From Candidatus Woesearchaeota archaeon (lineage in GTDB: Archaea > Nanobdellota > Nanobdellia > Woesearchaeales > DSVV01), in the NCBI GenBank assembly GCA_023267795.1, contig JAHFMP010000015.1, positions 1 through 10,943 on the forward strand: 10,943 nt of DNA. The letters run 5' to 3'. The translations under genes were made by a program, and so were the position numbers. Shown in pieces: positions 1-6,780 of the stretch. Each line of letters opens with the position of its first letter. The first letter of the stretch is position 1. The notes beneath the pieces were generated by a model. The model was not told where the DNA came from, ran no database searches, and saw only the letters and a program-made list of their open reading frames with translations.

Positions 1-626
1 GGAACCAATTTCTTAAAATATTTAATGTCAAATGTCATATTTGATGTCGATTTTACATTTATCTCTGTAAATCCAGCCTGCTTTAGTTCCTCCTGAATAT
101 CCTTTTGCTTTACAAGAATCTCATTTTCTGTTTTTTGAGTTTTGATATTGAAAAGTTCTCTGTAAATCCATATAATTAAATTATGATAATTAGGATCAAA
201 AGCATATAGCCTTCCATTTTTTTTTAAAATTCTATATGCCTCTTTGAAAACTTTTTCTCTTTTTGGAAAATGATGCAATACTCCGCCTAAAAAAATAATA
301 TCTACACTTCCCTCTTTCCATGTTGTCTTTTCAATATCCTGTACCTCAAAAGATAGTTCATTTATTGCCGTATATTTTTCTCTGCAATATTCTATTGATT
401 TTTTTGAAATATCAATACCAATAACGTTTACTCCATATTCTTTTAACTTTATTGAAAATTCTCCTGTACCACAACCCATATCAACTGCTATTTCTCCTTG
501 TTTAGGTTTTACTATTTCATCAAAAAGTGTGAATATATGCTGCTGTCCGTTCTTGTTAAACGTTGTCCATGGAGAAATATTTGTTGCATTGTCAAAAAAT
601 TCTATCTCTGCATTTTTGTTCTGCAT
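1..626 (-). CDS. Class I SAM-dependent methyltransferase (Methyltransf_11-like), 3' end cut by the window edge
   Basis: The visible 208 residues form a Rossmann-type methyltransferase. The SAM-binding loop VDMGCGTGEF is at residues 48-57, and the acidic strand end GIDIS, which would hold the ribose hydroxyls, is at 70-74. VDIIFLGGVLHHF (108-120) corresponds to motif post-II, and LKKNGRLYAFDPN (134-146) to motif III. The start is the first ATG in this frame; a stop codon lies 14 codons upstream. AAGGA at 638-634 sits 7 nt before it. It is the third gene of the leftward unit, 55 nt after the glycosyltransferase stop, so a sugar or lipid-carrier substrate is plausible but unproven. The ribosome binding site lies in the 3' arm of a strong hairpin, so expression may be restricted. 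Isoleucine uses ATA in 9 of 23 codons and all five arginines are AGA/AGG, unlike the GT2 gene at 9463. The C-terminus lies outside the window. Confidence 0.9.
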   Translation of the reverse strand, partial: MQNKNAEIEFFDNATNISPWTTFNKNGQQHIFTLFDEIVKPKQGEIAVDMGCGTGEFSIKLKEYGVNVIGIDISKKSIEYCREKYTAINELSFEVQDIEKTTWKEGSVDIIFLGGVLHHFPKREKVFKEAYRILKKNGRLYAFDPNYHNLIIWIYRELFNIKTQKTENEILVKQKDIQEELKQAGFTEINVKSTSNMTFDIKYFKKLV

Positions 627-666
627 AAAAAAATCCTTGCATTCGCTTTGCTCATGAAGGATTTTT
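627..666 (-). terminator. Hairpin plus T7 tract between GT2 and methyltransferase genes, overlapping the next ribosome binding site
   Basis: Read on the minus strand, AAAAATCCTT (666-657) pairs perfectly with AAGGATTTTT (638-629). CAT/ATG (656-654 with 642-640) adds three pairs across a single bulged base at 639, around an 11-nt loop. The 3' arm runs into seven T residues (633-627), after which the ATG of the methyltransferase follows immediately. This has the form of an intrinsic terminator or attenuator behind the GT2 gene. The same AAGGA in the 3' arm is the only ribosome binding site candidate for the downstream gene. Function as terminator, attenuator or ribosome-site mask is inference; the fold itself is visible in the sequence. 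Confidence 0.6.
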
Positions 667-681
667 CACTCCCCTTATTAT

Positions 682-1404
682 TTATCTGAATAATTTTGTT
701 TTTATCAAAAACAACGGAATAATAATTCCGTCCCTTAGTAACTTTACATTTGATATTCCTTGCTGCCTGCCCTTGTAATTGACAGGTACTTCCACAATAC
801 TATATCCTTTTTTTGCTGCCATGATTGCAATCTCAGGCTCATAGCCGAAATGGTTGCATTGAATATCCAAATTCCGAATCACATCTGTTTTCCATGCCTT
901 AAATCCTGCATTTACATCTGTTAATTTTGTTCCACACAACAATGAAGTAAATCCCGAAACAACATAATTTGCAAGTCTTCTCATCCCTGTCAATGATCCC
1001 TTTTCAATTGTTGACCCTGCAACGAATCGTGATGCAAAAACAATATCTGCTTTATTTTCCAGAATAGGTTGAATGAGGCTTGGGAGTTCTTCTGGAGGAA
1101 ACTGTGAATCTGCATCGACTTGTGCCATTATAGATTTTGTTGCTTGCTGTATTCCAATACGGATACCATGTCCTTTTCCTTTATCATTTTTATTATGAAT
1201 AATTATCATATTTGAATGTTTTTTTTTCTCTTCTTGTGCAATTTCTATTGTTTTATCTGTTCCTCCTTCTACAAGAATGAGCTCACAATTTGGCAGAGTA
1301 TTATAGACTCTGTCAATTGTTTCTTTAATATTTTTTTCTTCGTTAAAAGAAGCAATAATAATACTTGTTTCTGGAATTATTTTTTTAGTTCTTTTTGCAG
1401 CCAT
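682..1404 (-). CDS. GT2 family polyprenyl/dolichyl-phosphate sugar synthase (DPM1-like)
   Basis: A 240-residue GT-A glycosyltransferase, the usual length of a single-domain DPM1-type enzyme, expected to move a sugar from a nucleotide donor to a polyprenyl phosphate on the cytoplasmic face. Seen in order: the N-terminal strand SIIIASFNEEKN (14-25), the nucleotide-binding segment LVEGGTDKT (44-52), the NDKGKGHGIRIG loop (72-83), the metal-binding DAD (97-99) with SQF after it, and TDVNAGFKAW (162-171). FGYEPEIA (186-193), then the VEVPVNY segment and a C-terminal hydrophobic stretch, are typical of the family. There is no C-terminal membrane domain. The segment at 44-52 is one residue shorter than the common VDDGSTDGT and has Glu for the first Asp. 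The ATG start is supported by GGAGG (1416-1412) 7 nt upstream, inside the epimerase gene; the two genes overlap by 28 nt, suggesting coupled translation. The sugar transferred cannot be told from sequence. Confidence 0.9.
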   Translation of the reverse strand: MAAKRTKKIIPETSIIIASFNEEKNIKETIDRVYNTLPNCELILVEGGTDKTIEIAQEEKKKHSNMIIIHNKNDKGKGHGIRIGIQQATKSIMAQVDADSQFPPEELPSLIQPILENKADIVFASRFVAGSTIEKGSLTGMRRLANYVVSGFTSLLCGTKLTDVNAGFKAWKTDVIRNLDIQCNHFGYEPEIAIMAAKKGYSIVEVPVNYKGRQQGISNVKLLRDGIIIPLFLIKTKLFR

Positions 1405-2330
1405 GTAATAACCTCCGCCAATCCATCTTCAAATTTTATTTTTGGTTTCCAATCAATCATGGTTTGAATTTTTATTGTATCTGGAACCCTACGTTTAATA
1501 TCATATGTAAATCCTCGAGCAAATGTAACCATAAACTGTTCTTTTCTATTGCAGATTTTCCATATTTTTTCTGCGAGATCGATGATTTTTATCTCTTCTG
1601 GATTAGCAACATTAAAATCTTCATTTTCCGCTTTTGGGGAGAGTGCAATAGCAATGATACCATTTGCAATATCACTCACATGCGTAAAACAGCGAGTTTG
1701 CTGTCCATCACCAAGCAGCTCTAACGGATATTGGCCGCTGAGAATTTTTTTTACAAGATCTGGAATAACATGCGCATAGCCAATTTCTACTCCCGGAAAT
1801 TCATTAATTCCATAAGCATTAAATGGACGACAGATCGAAAATGGCAGTTTATATTCATTCCAGAATGAATAGCAGTACCATTCACCAACCAACTTTGAGA
1901 AACCATATGCAGAGATTGGCGGTGGAATTATTTTCAAATCTTCTTCTTTACTTGGAAAATGTTTTGTTGACTCAAATACCATGGACGACGAAACATACAC
2001 CATTCTTTTGAGCTTGTTTTTTACTGCAGCTTCGAAGACAGACGAATACATTTTGTTGTTCTCGCTAAGAATTGTTGCTGGATATTTATGGAAATAGCCA
2101 ATGCCTCCAATTTTTGCTGCCAGATGAATACAAAGGTCAGCTCCATCAAATGCCTTTTCTGTTGCTGCTTTGTCTGTTAAATCTACTTTTCTAAACTCAT
2201 ATCCTTGTTTAATAGAACTTTCTGGCTTGCTTAGATTGTCGAGAACAATGACTTGATGGCCATTCTGAAGAAGCTGTTTTACTACTTCACTTCCTATAAA
2301 TCCGCATCCTCCTGTAACAAGTATTTGCAT
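1377..2330 (-). CDS. NAD-dependent epimerase/dehydratase (extended SDR) for nucleotide sugars
   Basis: A 317-residue extended short-chain dehydrogenase, full length for the family. The NAD-binding TGGCGFIG is at residues 6-13 and the acidic end of strand 2, VLDNL, at 29-33. HLAAKIGG (69-76) is the usual cofactor-contact segment, SSS (115-117) holds the catalytic Ser, and YGFSK (142-146) is the catalytic YxxxK. RPFNAYG (168-174) and TRCFTHVSDIANGI (212-225) are substrate-domain landmarks of nucleotide-sugar epimerases. It would convert an activated sugar such as a UDP- or GDP-hexose; AAKIGGIGY somewhat recalls GDP-mannose epimerase and GDP-fucose synthase relatives, but the specificity is not readable. 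The ATG at 2330 is chosen over a TTG at 2351 because it has AAGGTGG (2340-2334) just upstream and keeps the dinucleotide fold at the N-terminus. First gene of the leftward unit, with its own TATA box. Confidence 0.93.
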   Translation of the reverse strand: MQILVTGGCGFIGSEVVKQLLQNGHQVIVLDNLSKPESSIKQGYEFRKVDLTDKAATEKAFDGADLCIHLAAKIGGIGYFHKYPATILSENNKMYSSVFEAAVKNKLKRMVYVSSSMVFESTKHFPSKEEDLKIIPPPISAYGFSKLVGEWYCYSFWNEYKLPFSICRPFNAYGINEFPGVEIGYAHVIPDLVKKILSGQYPLELLGDGQQTRCFTHVSDIANGIIAIALSPKAENEDFNVANPEEIKIIDLAEKIWKICNRKEQFMVTFARGFTYDIKRRVPDTIKIQTMIDWKPKIKFEDGLAEVITWLQKELKK

Positions 2331-2333
2331 ATT

Positions 2334-2340
2334 CCACCTT
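2334..2340 (-). promoter_or_regulatory. Shine-Dalgarno site that fixes the epimerase start
   Basis: AAGGTGG on the minus strand ends 3 nt before the ATG at 2330 and matches the GGAGGTGAT consensus in its GGTG core. It would overlap the codons following a TTG at 2351, which argues that the TTG is not the start. Confidence 0.65.
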
Positions 2341-2360
2341 ATTATGAACAATTCTCGCTT

Positions 2361-2371
2361 CTTTTATAAAG
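2361..2371 (-). promoter_or_regulatory. TATA box for the leftward epimerase unit
   Basis: The minus strand reads CTTTATAAAAG, preceded by an A-rich run (about 2378-2372) that could act as a BRE. Its centre is about 36 nt from the ATG at 2330, which places the transcript start near 2341. That leaves a leader of only about 11 nt, just enough for the Shine-Dalgarno AAGGTGG at 2340-2334. Confidence 0.7.
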
Positions 2372-2395
2372 TTTTTTCATCCATAACTTCATAAC

Positions 2396-2404
2396 ATATA
2401 AAAA
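2396..2404 (+). promoter_or_regulatory. TATA box for the GT39/GT2 unit, leaderless start
   Basis: ATATAAAAA is centred about 27 nt upstream of the ATG at 2427, with no Shine-Dalgarno match in between (the interval is pyrimidine-rich). This is the expected geometry for an archaeal leaderless transcript beginning at the start codon. It lies back to back with the TATA box at 2361-2371, so the two units share a 96-bp divergent region. Confidence 0.75.
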
Positions 2405-2426
2405 TACTGTTCCCGCACTTCTCTTT

Positions 2427-4181
2427 ATGACAGACTTACCTACAGAAGCTTCAAAGGAGTTTACTTGGGATATCCGCAAACTCCCACTATTCTGCAAAAA
2501 AAATTATGTTTTCCTCTTTCTCCTCACATTCATGATTTATGGTTTTTCTCTTCGTTCCTATCACATGGATTTTCCTGTGATAGGCTATCACAATATGAAG
2601 GAAAATCAATATCTTCCCTACACTGAATTTATGTACAATGCAGACGAATTTTGGGATTATTTTCGCACAGAAACTTACTGGATTGGAAGTCAAGAACACG
2701 GGTACTTTACCCAGTATGAATTTCCCATTATTCCTTGGATGATTTTACTTTTATGGTGGATTTTTGGTATCAAACTCTGGGCTGCACGACTCATCATTAT
2801 TCTTTTTTCGATTGGAAGTATCCCTCTGCTCTATTTTGTTGGGAGACAGCTTACAGAAAATAAATTTCTTCTTCTTCTCGGTTGCTTTCTTTTTACTTTT
2901 ATGCCCATTAGTGTGTTTTTTGGACGAAATGTTCAACCAGAAGCTCCTGCACTGTTCTTCATTCTTCTTGGCACCTACTACTTTTTTCGCTGGCGGAAAA
3001 AAATGCTTCTTGGAGAGCACTCTTTAAACCATTTTTTCATTTTTAGCATTTGTATGCTTGTTGCAGTTCTTTTGAAAGTTCCTAATGGGATTGGTATTAT
3101 TCCTCTTCTCTTTTTTGTCCCATACAAAAAAATACTTTCTTCGAAAATATTTTTCAAAAGTGTTGGAATTTTTATAGGAATCATGCTGATTTTTCCGCTT
3201 TGGGTTTTCTTTTCTAAATGGGTGATGCCAGGTGCAGCTACTGTCGGCACAAGTGGATTTAGTGAGAGTTTTCGCGCTGTTACTGACAACGTTCTTCGGA
3301 CACTTACTGTGGCCTACTGGAGCGAGTATTTTCCAGCATTGCAGTCATTTGTTTCTGATAATTTTACTGTGTGGTATTTTTGGCTCTTTGTTTTTGGTGT
3401 TTTTTTAAGTATTTTTACATGGAAATCATTGTTTAGCCGCTTTCTTCTCTCCTGGTTCTTCTCTATATTTATTTACGTTCTCATGTTTGCTGATAAAGTT
3501 CGTGGACATGCATATTATCAATTTGTGTTTTTACCTCTTATCTGCTTCGCTGCTGCGTATGCACTTTATGTTGCAAGTCAACTTCTTCAACAACTCTTTT
3601 TCTCCATAATTGCCAATTCAAAACCTTATTTATCTCGAACACCATTACTTTTTCCTCTTTTAGTAAGTGTTGTTGTTATTTTTCTTTCTTTAGACGCTGT
3701 TTCTGCTGCAACAGATCGTGTTTTTGACACCATCTATTATGGAGAAGATATTGCAGGTGATTTTATTTACAAAAACAGTGATTCAAAAGATAGAGTCTTT
3801 ATTGATGGTGTTTTTTCCCAATCAGTTGGCATTCTGTGGCATGCGCATCGTTATGGTATTGAGGAGATTCCTGCTAATTTAAGCTGGTTTCAGGAACTTG
3901 AAGAGACATTGCAATTTCGGTGGGTGGTGCTATATGGGCCAGGCTTCAGCACTATTCAGACAAAGCCAGAGGTTTGGGAATATATTCAAAGCAATTATAA
4001 AATACAGCAGATAGGCCTCATTGTTCAGAACAGGCAGTATGTACCATATTATTTTGTTTTGGAAAAAGGAGGCACATTTGATACTACAATGTTTATTCAG
4101 AACAAAACTCCATACCTTGCAAAAACGTATACCAATACAATAGGCATTTTTGATTTGTACGCTGTTGATGATCTGCATTGA
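2427..4181 (+). CDS. Multi-pass membrane glycosyltransferase, GT39/ArnT-like (PMT_2 type)
   Basis: A 584-residue GT-C fold protein, expected to use a polyprenyl-phosphate sugar and transfer it on the outer face of the membrane. A short cytoplasmic N-terminus is followed by a first membrane segment at about 27-44. A long loop (about 45-100) follows and would hold the catalytic acid. About eleven more segments lie between 101 and 423 (for example 101-117, 119-137, 146-165, 172-188, 243-262, 314-331, 337-354, 363-384, 407-423). Family landmarks are FGRNVQPEAPALFF (165-178) and HAYYQFVFLPL (361-371), the latter like the H-x-Y-Y segment of bacterial and archaeal PMT_2 proteins. The C-terminal 160 residues are soluble and probably extracytoplasmic. 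The first-loop DE usual in relatives reads MKENQY (57-62), so Glu59 is the likely counterpart. The start is set by the TATA box 27 nt upstream. The GT2 at 4191 follows and may supply its lipid-linked donor. The acceptor is unknown. Confidence 0.85.
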   Translation: MTDLPTEASKEFTWDIRKLPLFCKKNYVFLFLLTFMIYGFSLRSYHMDFPVIGYHNMKENQYLPYTEFMYNADEFWDYFRTETYWIGSQEHGYFTQYEFPIIPWMILLLWWIFGIKLWAARLIIILFSIGSIPLLYFVGRQLTENKFLLLLGCFLFTFMPISVFFGRNVQPEAPALFFILLGTYYFFRWRKKMLLGEHSLNHFFIFSICMLVAVLLKVPNGIGIIPLLFFVPYKKILSSKIFFKSVGIFIGIMLIFPLWVFFSKWVMPGAATVGTSGFSESFRAVTDNVLRTLTVAYWSEYFPALQSFVSDNFTVWYFWLFVFGVFLSIFTWKSLFSRFLLSWFFSIFIYVLMFADKVRGHAYYQFVFLPLICFAAAYALYVASQLLQQLFFSIIANSKPYLSRTPLLFPLLVSVVVIFLSLDAVSAATDRVFDTIYYGEDIAGDFIYKNSDSKDRVFIDGVFSQSVGILWHAHRYGIEEIPANLSWFQELEETLQFRWVVLYGPGFSTIQTKPEVWEYIQSNYKIQQIGLIVQNRQYVPYYFVLEKGGTFDTTMFIQNKTPYLAKTYTNTIGIFDLYAVDDLH

Positions 4182-4184
4182 GGT
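4180..4184 (+). promoter_or_regulatory. Shine-Dalgarno site overlapping the GT39 stop codon
   Basis: GAGGT begins inside the TGA stop of the upstream gene and lies 6 nt before the ATG at 4191. It sets the GT2 start and suggests that ribosomes finishing the membrane protein reinitiate on the GT2. Confidence 0.7.
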
Positions 4185-4190
4185 TACACT

Positions 4191-4910
4191 ATGAAACAAA
4201 AAGAACACTTCATTTCAGTTTTTGTACCATGCTATAACGAAGAGAAAAGGTTGGAAAAAAACATTCTTCTAATTTATGATACAGTGAAGCGCCTGAAAAA
4301 ACATTTTGAACTTATAATTGTTGATGATGGGAGCAGAGATACCACTTCTCAAATTGCACAAACACTTGCAAAAGAATATCAAGAGATAAGACATCAGCGA
4401 TACTATAATGGACCAAGCAGACGAGAAAATTTAGGCAAGGCGTTTAGGACTGCTTGTGGAGATATTATTATTTTTATGGATCTTGATATTTCTGTACCGC
4501 TTTATTATATTCCACAACTTTTGAATGGCATTGCTGCAGGGAATGATCTCGTCATTGGAAGTAGATATAAAGGTGTTACCGCAAAACGATCTTTGTCTCG
4601 CTCTTTCATCAGCAAAGTCTATAATCTTTTTATGAAAATCTATTTTAGTTCCAATATAGCAGATCATCAATGCGGATTTAAAGCATTCAAAAAATCTGTG
4701 CTTTTTTCTTTGCTTGATGAAATGGGATATGATGAAAAATTTATTCGAGGCTGGTTCTGGGATGTGGAGTTATTGCTTCGCGCGCAAAAAAATGGATACA
4801 AAATTGTTGAATTTCCTATTTCATGGGATGAAGGAAAACAAAGCAGTTTTGATTTTAAGCGAGAATTAAAAATGCTGCCGTATGTGATAAAAATGAAGTT
4901 TCGATTATAG
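4191..4910 (+). CDS. GT2 family dolichyl-phosphate glycosyltransferase (ALG5/DPM1-like)
   Basis: A 239-residue GT-A enzyme, likely to charge a polyprenyl or dolichyl phosphate with a hexose from a nucleotide donor in the cytoplasm. Seen: VFVPCYNEEKRL (10-21), the complete nucleotide-binding VDDGSRDTT (44-52), ENLGKAFRTA (79-88), the metal-binding DLD (97-99) in FMDLDISVP, VIGSRY (121-126), and DHQCGFKAF (158-166). GWFWDVELL (187-195) and the NGYKIVEFPISW segment (201-212) complete the domain. The NLGKA and MDLDISVP forms resemble ALG5-type glucosyltransferases more than classic DPM1, but specificity is not settled by this. It has no membrane domain of its own. It lies 9 nt after the GT39 gene and is translated from a Shine-Dalgarno that overlaps that gene's stop, so the pair probably works as donor-maker and transferase. 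Its stop codon overlaps that of the opposite-strand dehydrogenase. Confidence 0.9.
   Translation: MKQKEHFISVFVPCYNEEKRLEKNILLIYDTVKRLKKHFELIIVDDGSRDTTSQIAQTLAKEYQEIRHQRYYNGPSRRENLGKAFRTACGDIIIFMDLDISVPLYYIPQLLNGIAAGNDLVIGSRYKGVTAKRSLSRSFISKVYNLFMKIYFSSNIADHQCGFKAFKKSVLFSLLDEMGYDEKFIRGWFWDVELLLRAQKNGYKIVEFPISWDEGKQSSFDFKRELKMLPYVIKMKFRL
4905..4910. other. Tail-to-tail overlap of two convergent genes
   Basis: The six bases TTATAG contain the TAG stop of the rightward GT2 (4908-4910) and, on the other strand, the TAA stop of the leftward dehydrogenase (4907-4905). There is no room for a separate terminator between the units, so each transcript must extend into the other gene or end inside it. 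Confidence 0.9.
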
Positions 4911-6194
4911 AGTATTTTCTATTGTTTCGTTACTCTTTTCGAGCAATTCTTCTGTAGTTGGCTTGCGGAGTTTTGTCAATATCTTTCCTGTGCCAAACAA
5001 ATTCCAAATATCACAAATAATAGTCTCTTTGTTTGTCATCTCTGCTAATTTTTCCAGTGTCAACTCTTTATACACGTCATGATCCATTGCAATAATAACT
5101 ACATCTGCGCCACGAAGCATTGTTTGCAAATCACATGGCTCAATATATGGGTCATGCATTGTTACTTTTGCACCTTCTGCTAAAAATATCTTTTTTGCAC
5201 GATATGCAAGAGAATTTCTGTTATCATCAATATTTTTCTTAAATGCTAATCCAAGAATTGCTACTTTTTTATTAATCAATGTTGTCTGCTTCTTTATTTC
5301 TTCAATAATATATGCAGGAACACTCTCATTAATTTTCCATGATGTTGTAATTAACTCTGTAAAAGGACTTCTATTAACCAGAAAAAAACCGTCTTTATAC
5401 AAACATGGGCCTGCTGTAAAGCCAGGGCTCTTGATTCCTCCTCTTTTGTAATCTTTATTGACAAGGTTGATAATCTCATAAATATTTCTATCATGCTGCT
5501 GTGCAATCATCATAAACTCATTTGCAATTGCAAAATTAATATAGCGGTACATGTTACAATACAACTTCGCAAGCTCTGCAGAACGAGCATCACTGTGAAG
5601 AATTTTCAATGTAAGTTTTTTGAAAATAGCTTCTGCTTTTTCAGCACTATTTGTGTCAAGAGTTCCAATAATTTGAGGGATTTGTGGAATTTCCTCTATT
5701 GATTTTCCCTCTGCAATTCGTTCAGGACAAAATGCAAGAAAAATATCCTCTCCAATTTTCCAGTGCGTATTTGCCTCTATATACCTTTTGATATACTCTG
5801 TTGTTCCAGGAGAAACAGTGCTTCTCAACACTATCAATTGTCCTGCATGCAGATTATGCACTATGTTTTTAATCACAGTTTCAATCTGACTAAAAATAGG
5901 ATTTAAATGTTCATCAACAGGTGTCCCTAATGTAAGAATAATAGTATCAGAATTTTCAGTTGCATAATGAAAATCTGTTGTCGATACAAAATTCTTACCT
6001 CTCCATTTTTCAAGTAATACATCTGCTCCTTCTTCAATAAATGGCATCTTCCCGCTGTTTACTACAAGAACTTTATTTTTATCTACATCAACGCCATAGA
6101 CAAAAAATCCTTTCTCTGCAAATACTAATGCAAGTGGTAATCCTACTCTGCCAATACCAATAATGCTGATTCTATGCTGTTGTTCCTGTATCAT
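4905..6194 (-). CDS. UDP-sugar 6-dehydrogenase (UDP-Glc/GDP-Man dehydrogenase family)
   Basis: A 429-residue full-length enzyme expected to oxidise C6 of a nucleotide sugar twice with NAD+, giving a uronic acid donor. The N-terminal NAD domain has GIGRVGLP (13-20) and GVDVDKNK (34-41). LTLGTPVDE (87-95) and LRSTVSPGTT (123-132) follow, then FCPERIAEGKS (155-165) with the conserved Glu158. The central helix carries AELAKLYCNMYR (206-217), with Lys210 and Asn214 in the usual places. The catalytic Cys is C264 in SPGFTAGPCLYKDG (256-269), followed by Lys267 and Asp268. The C-terminal domain has LGLAFKKNIDDNRNS (314-328). The GPCLYKD form is nearer to UDP-N-acetyl-mannosamine dehydrogenase (WecC/WbpO-like) relatives than to UDP-glucose dehydrogenase, but the substrate is uncertain. 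Last gene of a leftward three-gene unit, with GGTGA (6203-6199) 4 nt before its ATG. Confidence 0.93.
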   Translation of the reverse strand: MIQEQQHRISIIGIGRVGLPLALVFAEKGFFVYGVDVDKNKVLVVNSGKMPFIEEGADVLLEKWRGKNFVSTTDFHYATENSDTIILTLGTPVDEHLNPIFSQIETVIKNIVHNLHAGQLIVLRSTVSPGTTEYIKRYIEANTHWKIGEDIFLAFCPERIAEGKSIEEIPQIPQIIGTLDTNSAEKAEAIFKKLTLKILHSDARSAELAKLYCNMYRYINFAIANEFMMIAQQHDRNIYEIINLVNKDYKRGGIKSPGFTAGPCLYKDGFFLVNRSPFTELITTSWKINESVPAYIIEEIKKQTTLINKKVAILGLAFKKNIDDNRNSLAYRAKKIFLAEGAKVTMHDPYIEPCDLQTMLRGADVVIIAMDHDVYKELTLEKLAEMTNKETIICDIWNLFGTGKILTKLRKPTTEELLEKSNETIENTL

Positions 6195-6205
6195 GTTTTC
6201 ACCAA

Positions 6206-6745
6206 TTATTTTTTAATCACAATTTCGATAGAGCTTGCAGGAAAAATCCTCAATGCTGTTTTTTCATACCATTCTGGAAAAAAATTTGCAATAAACTCGA
6301 TCAAGTAATTATGCCAATTGAGTGGATGCAATCCTTTTTCAAAGATAAGTTTTCTTTTTTTGATTCTTGAAAATGCAAACAGAAAACATCTTCCATCTAC
6401 AGTATGCCGTGCAGTTCCTTTGACAAAAAAATCAAATGAATCTATAGCAAATGCACGCGTATGCTGAGGATGTGCCCATGCATCATGAGAGGTAAAATGA
6501 GGAACCTTTATAACAATTATGCCTCCAGGCCGCATGATGCGATGCAATTCCTGCATGATGCGAATGGTATCTTGAAGGTGTTCAAGCACATTATCTGCAT
6601 AGATTTCATCAAACTCACTATCTTGAAATGGATAAGGAAACTTGTTAAGGTTATGGACAACAGTAACTCCCGGTGTTTTGACAATATCTATATTGACATA
6701 TCCTTCAAGTATTTTTTCCCCACAGCCAACGTTAAGTTTTTTCAT
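6206..6745 (-). CDS. Small class I SAM-dependent methyltransferase
   Basis: A 179-residue protein whose fold begins almost at the first residue: KLNVGCGEKI (3-12) is the SAM-binding loop and NID (18-20) the acidic residue of motif II. FDEIYADNVLEHL (45-57) is the post-II region, and MRPGGIIVIKVPHF (71-84) motif III. It lacks the N-terminal helices many relatives carry. The following segment, SHDAWAHPQHTRAF (86-99), is rich in His and aromatic residues and could shape the acceptor site. Small methyltransferases of this type often sit in surface-polysaccharide loci, and here it lies between a GT4-like glycosyltransferase and a sugar dehydrogenase, so a glycan or sugar-nucleotide target is likely though not shown. 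It starts 35 nt after the upstream stop, with GTGAT (6756-6752) 6 nt before the ATG. Confidence 0.87.
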   Translation of the reverse strand: MKKLNVGCGEKILEGYVNIDIVKTPGVTVVHNLNKFPYPFQDSEFDEIYADNVLEHLQDTIRIMQELHRIMRPGGIIVIKVPHFTSHDAWAHPQHTRAFAIDSFDFFVKGTARHTVDGRCFLFAFSRIKKRKLIFEKGLHPLNWHNYLIEFIANFFPEWYEKTALRIFPASSIEIVIKK

Positions 6746-6780
6746 TTTTTAATCACTATTTATTATTCAGTTTTATCACA

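Noticed and set aside
498..689. 63-codon open frame on the plus strand
   Set aside because: It lies opposite the methyltransferase and the hairpin, has no ribosome site or promoter, and gives a Cys/Phe-rich sequence typical of an antisense shadow.
714..731. Perfect 7-bp hairpin with a 4-nt loop, followed by a T-rich run on the minus strand, near the 3' end of the GT2 gene
   Set aside because: It encodes the RDGIIIPLFLIK segment, which is a conserved part of the GT2 family, and lies 10 or more codons before the stop. The pairing is most simply a by-product of the coding sequence; the hairpin at 627-666 is a better terminator.
2331..2351. TTG at 2351 as the epimerase start, adding seven residues
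   Set aside because: The TATA box is centred only about 15 nt from it, so it would lie upstream of the transcript start. The ATG at 2330 has a good Shine-Dalgarno and begins directly at the NAD-binding fold.
2751..3289. Several open frames on the minus strand and the alternative plus frame inside the GT39-like gene
   Set aside because: The membrane protein's T-rich codons lack stops in other frames. The products are Lys/Phe-rich with no family features and lie entirely within a clear gene.
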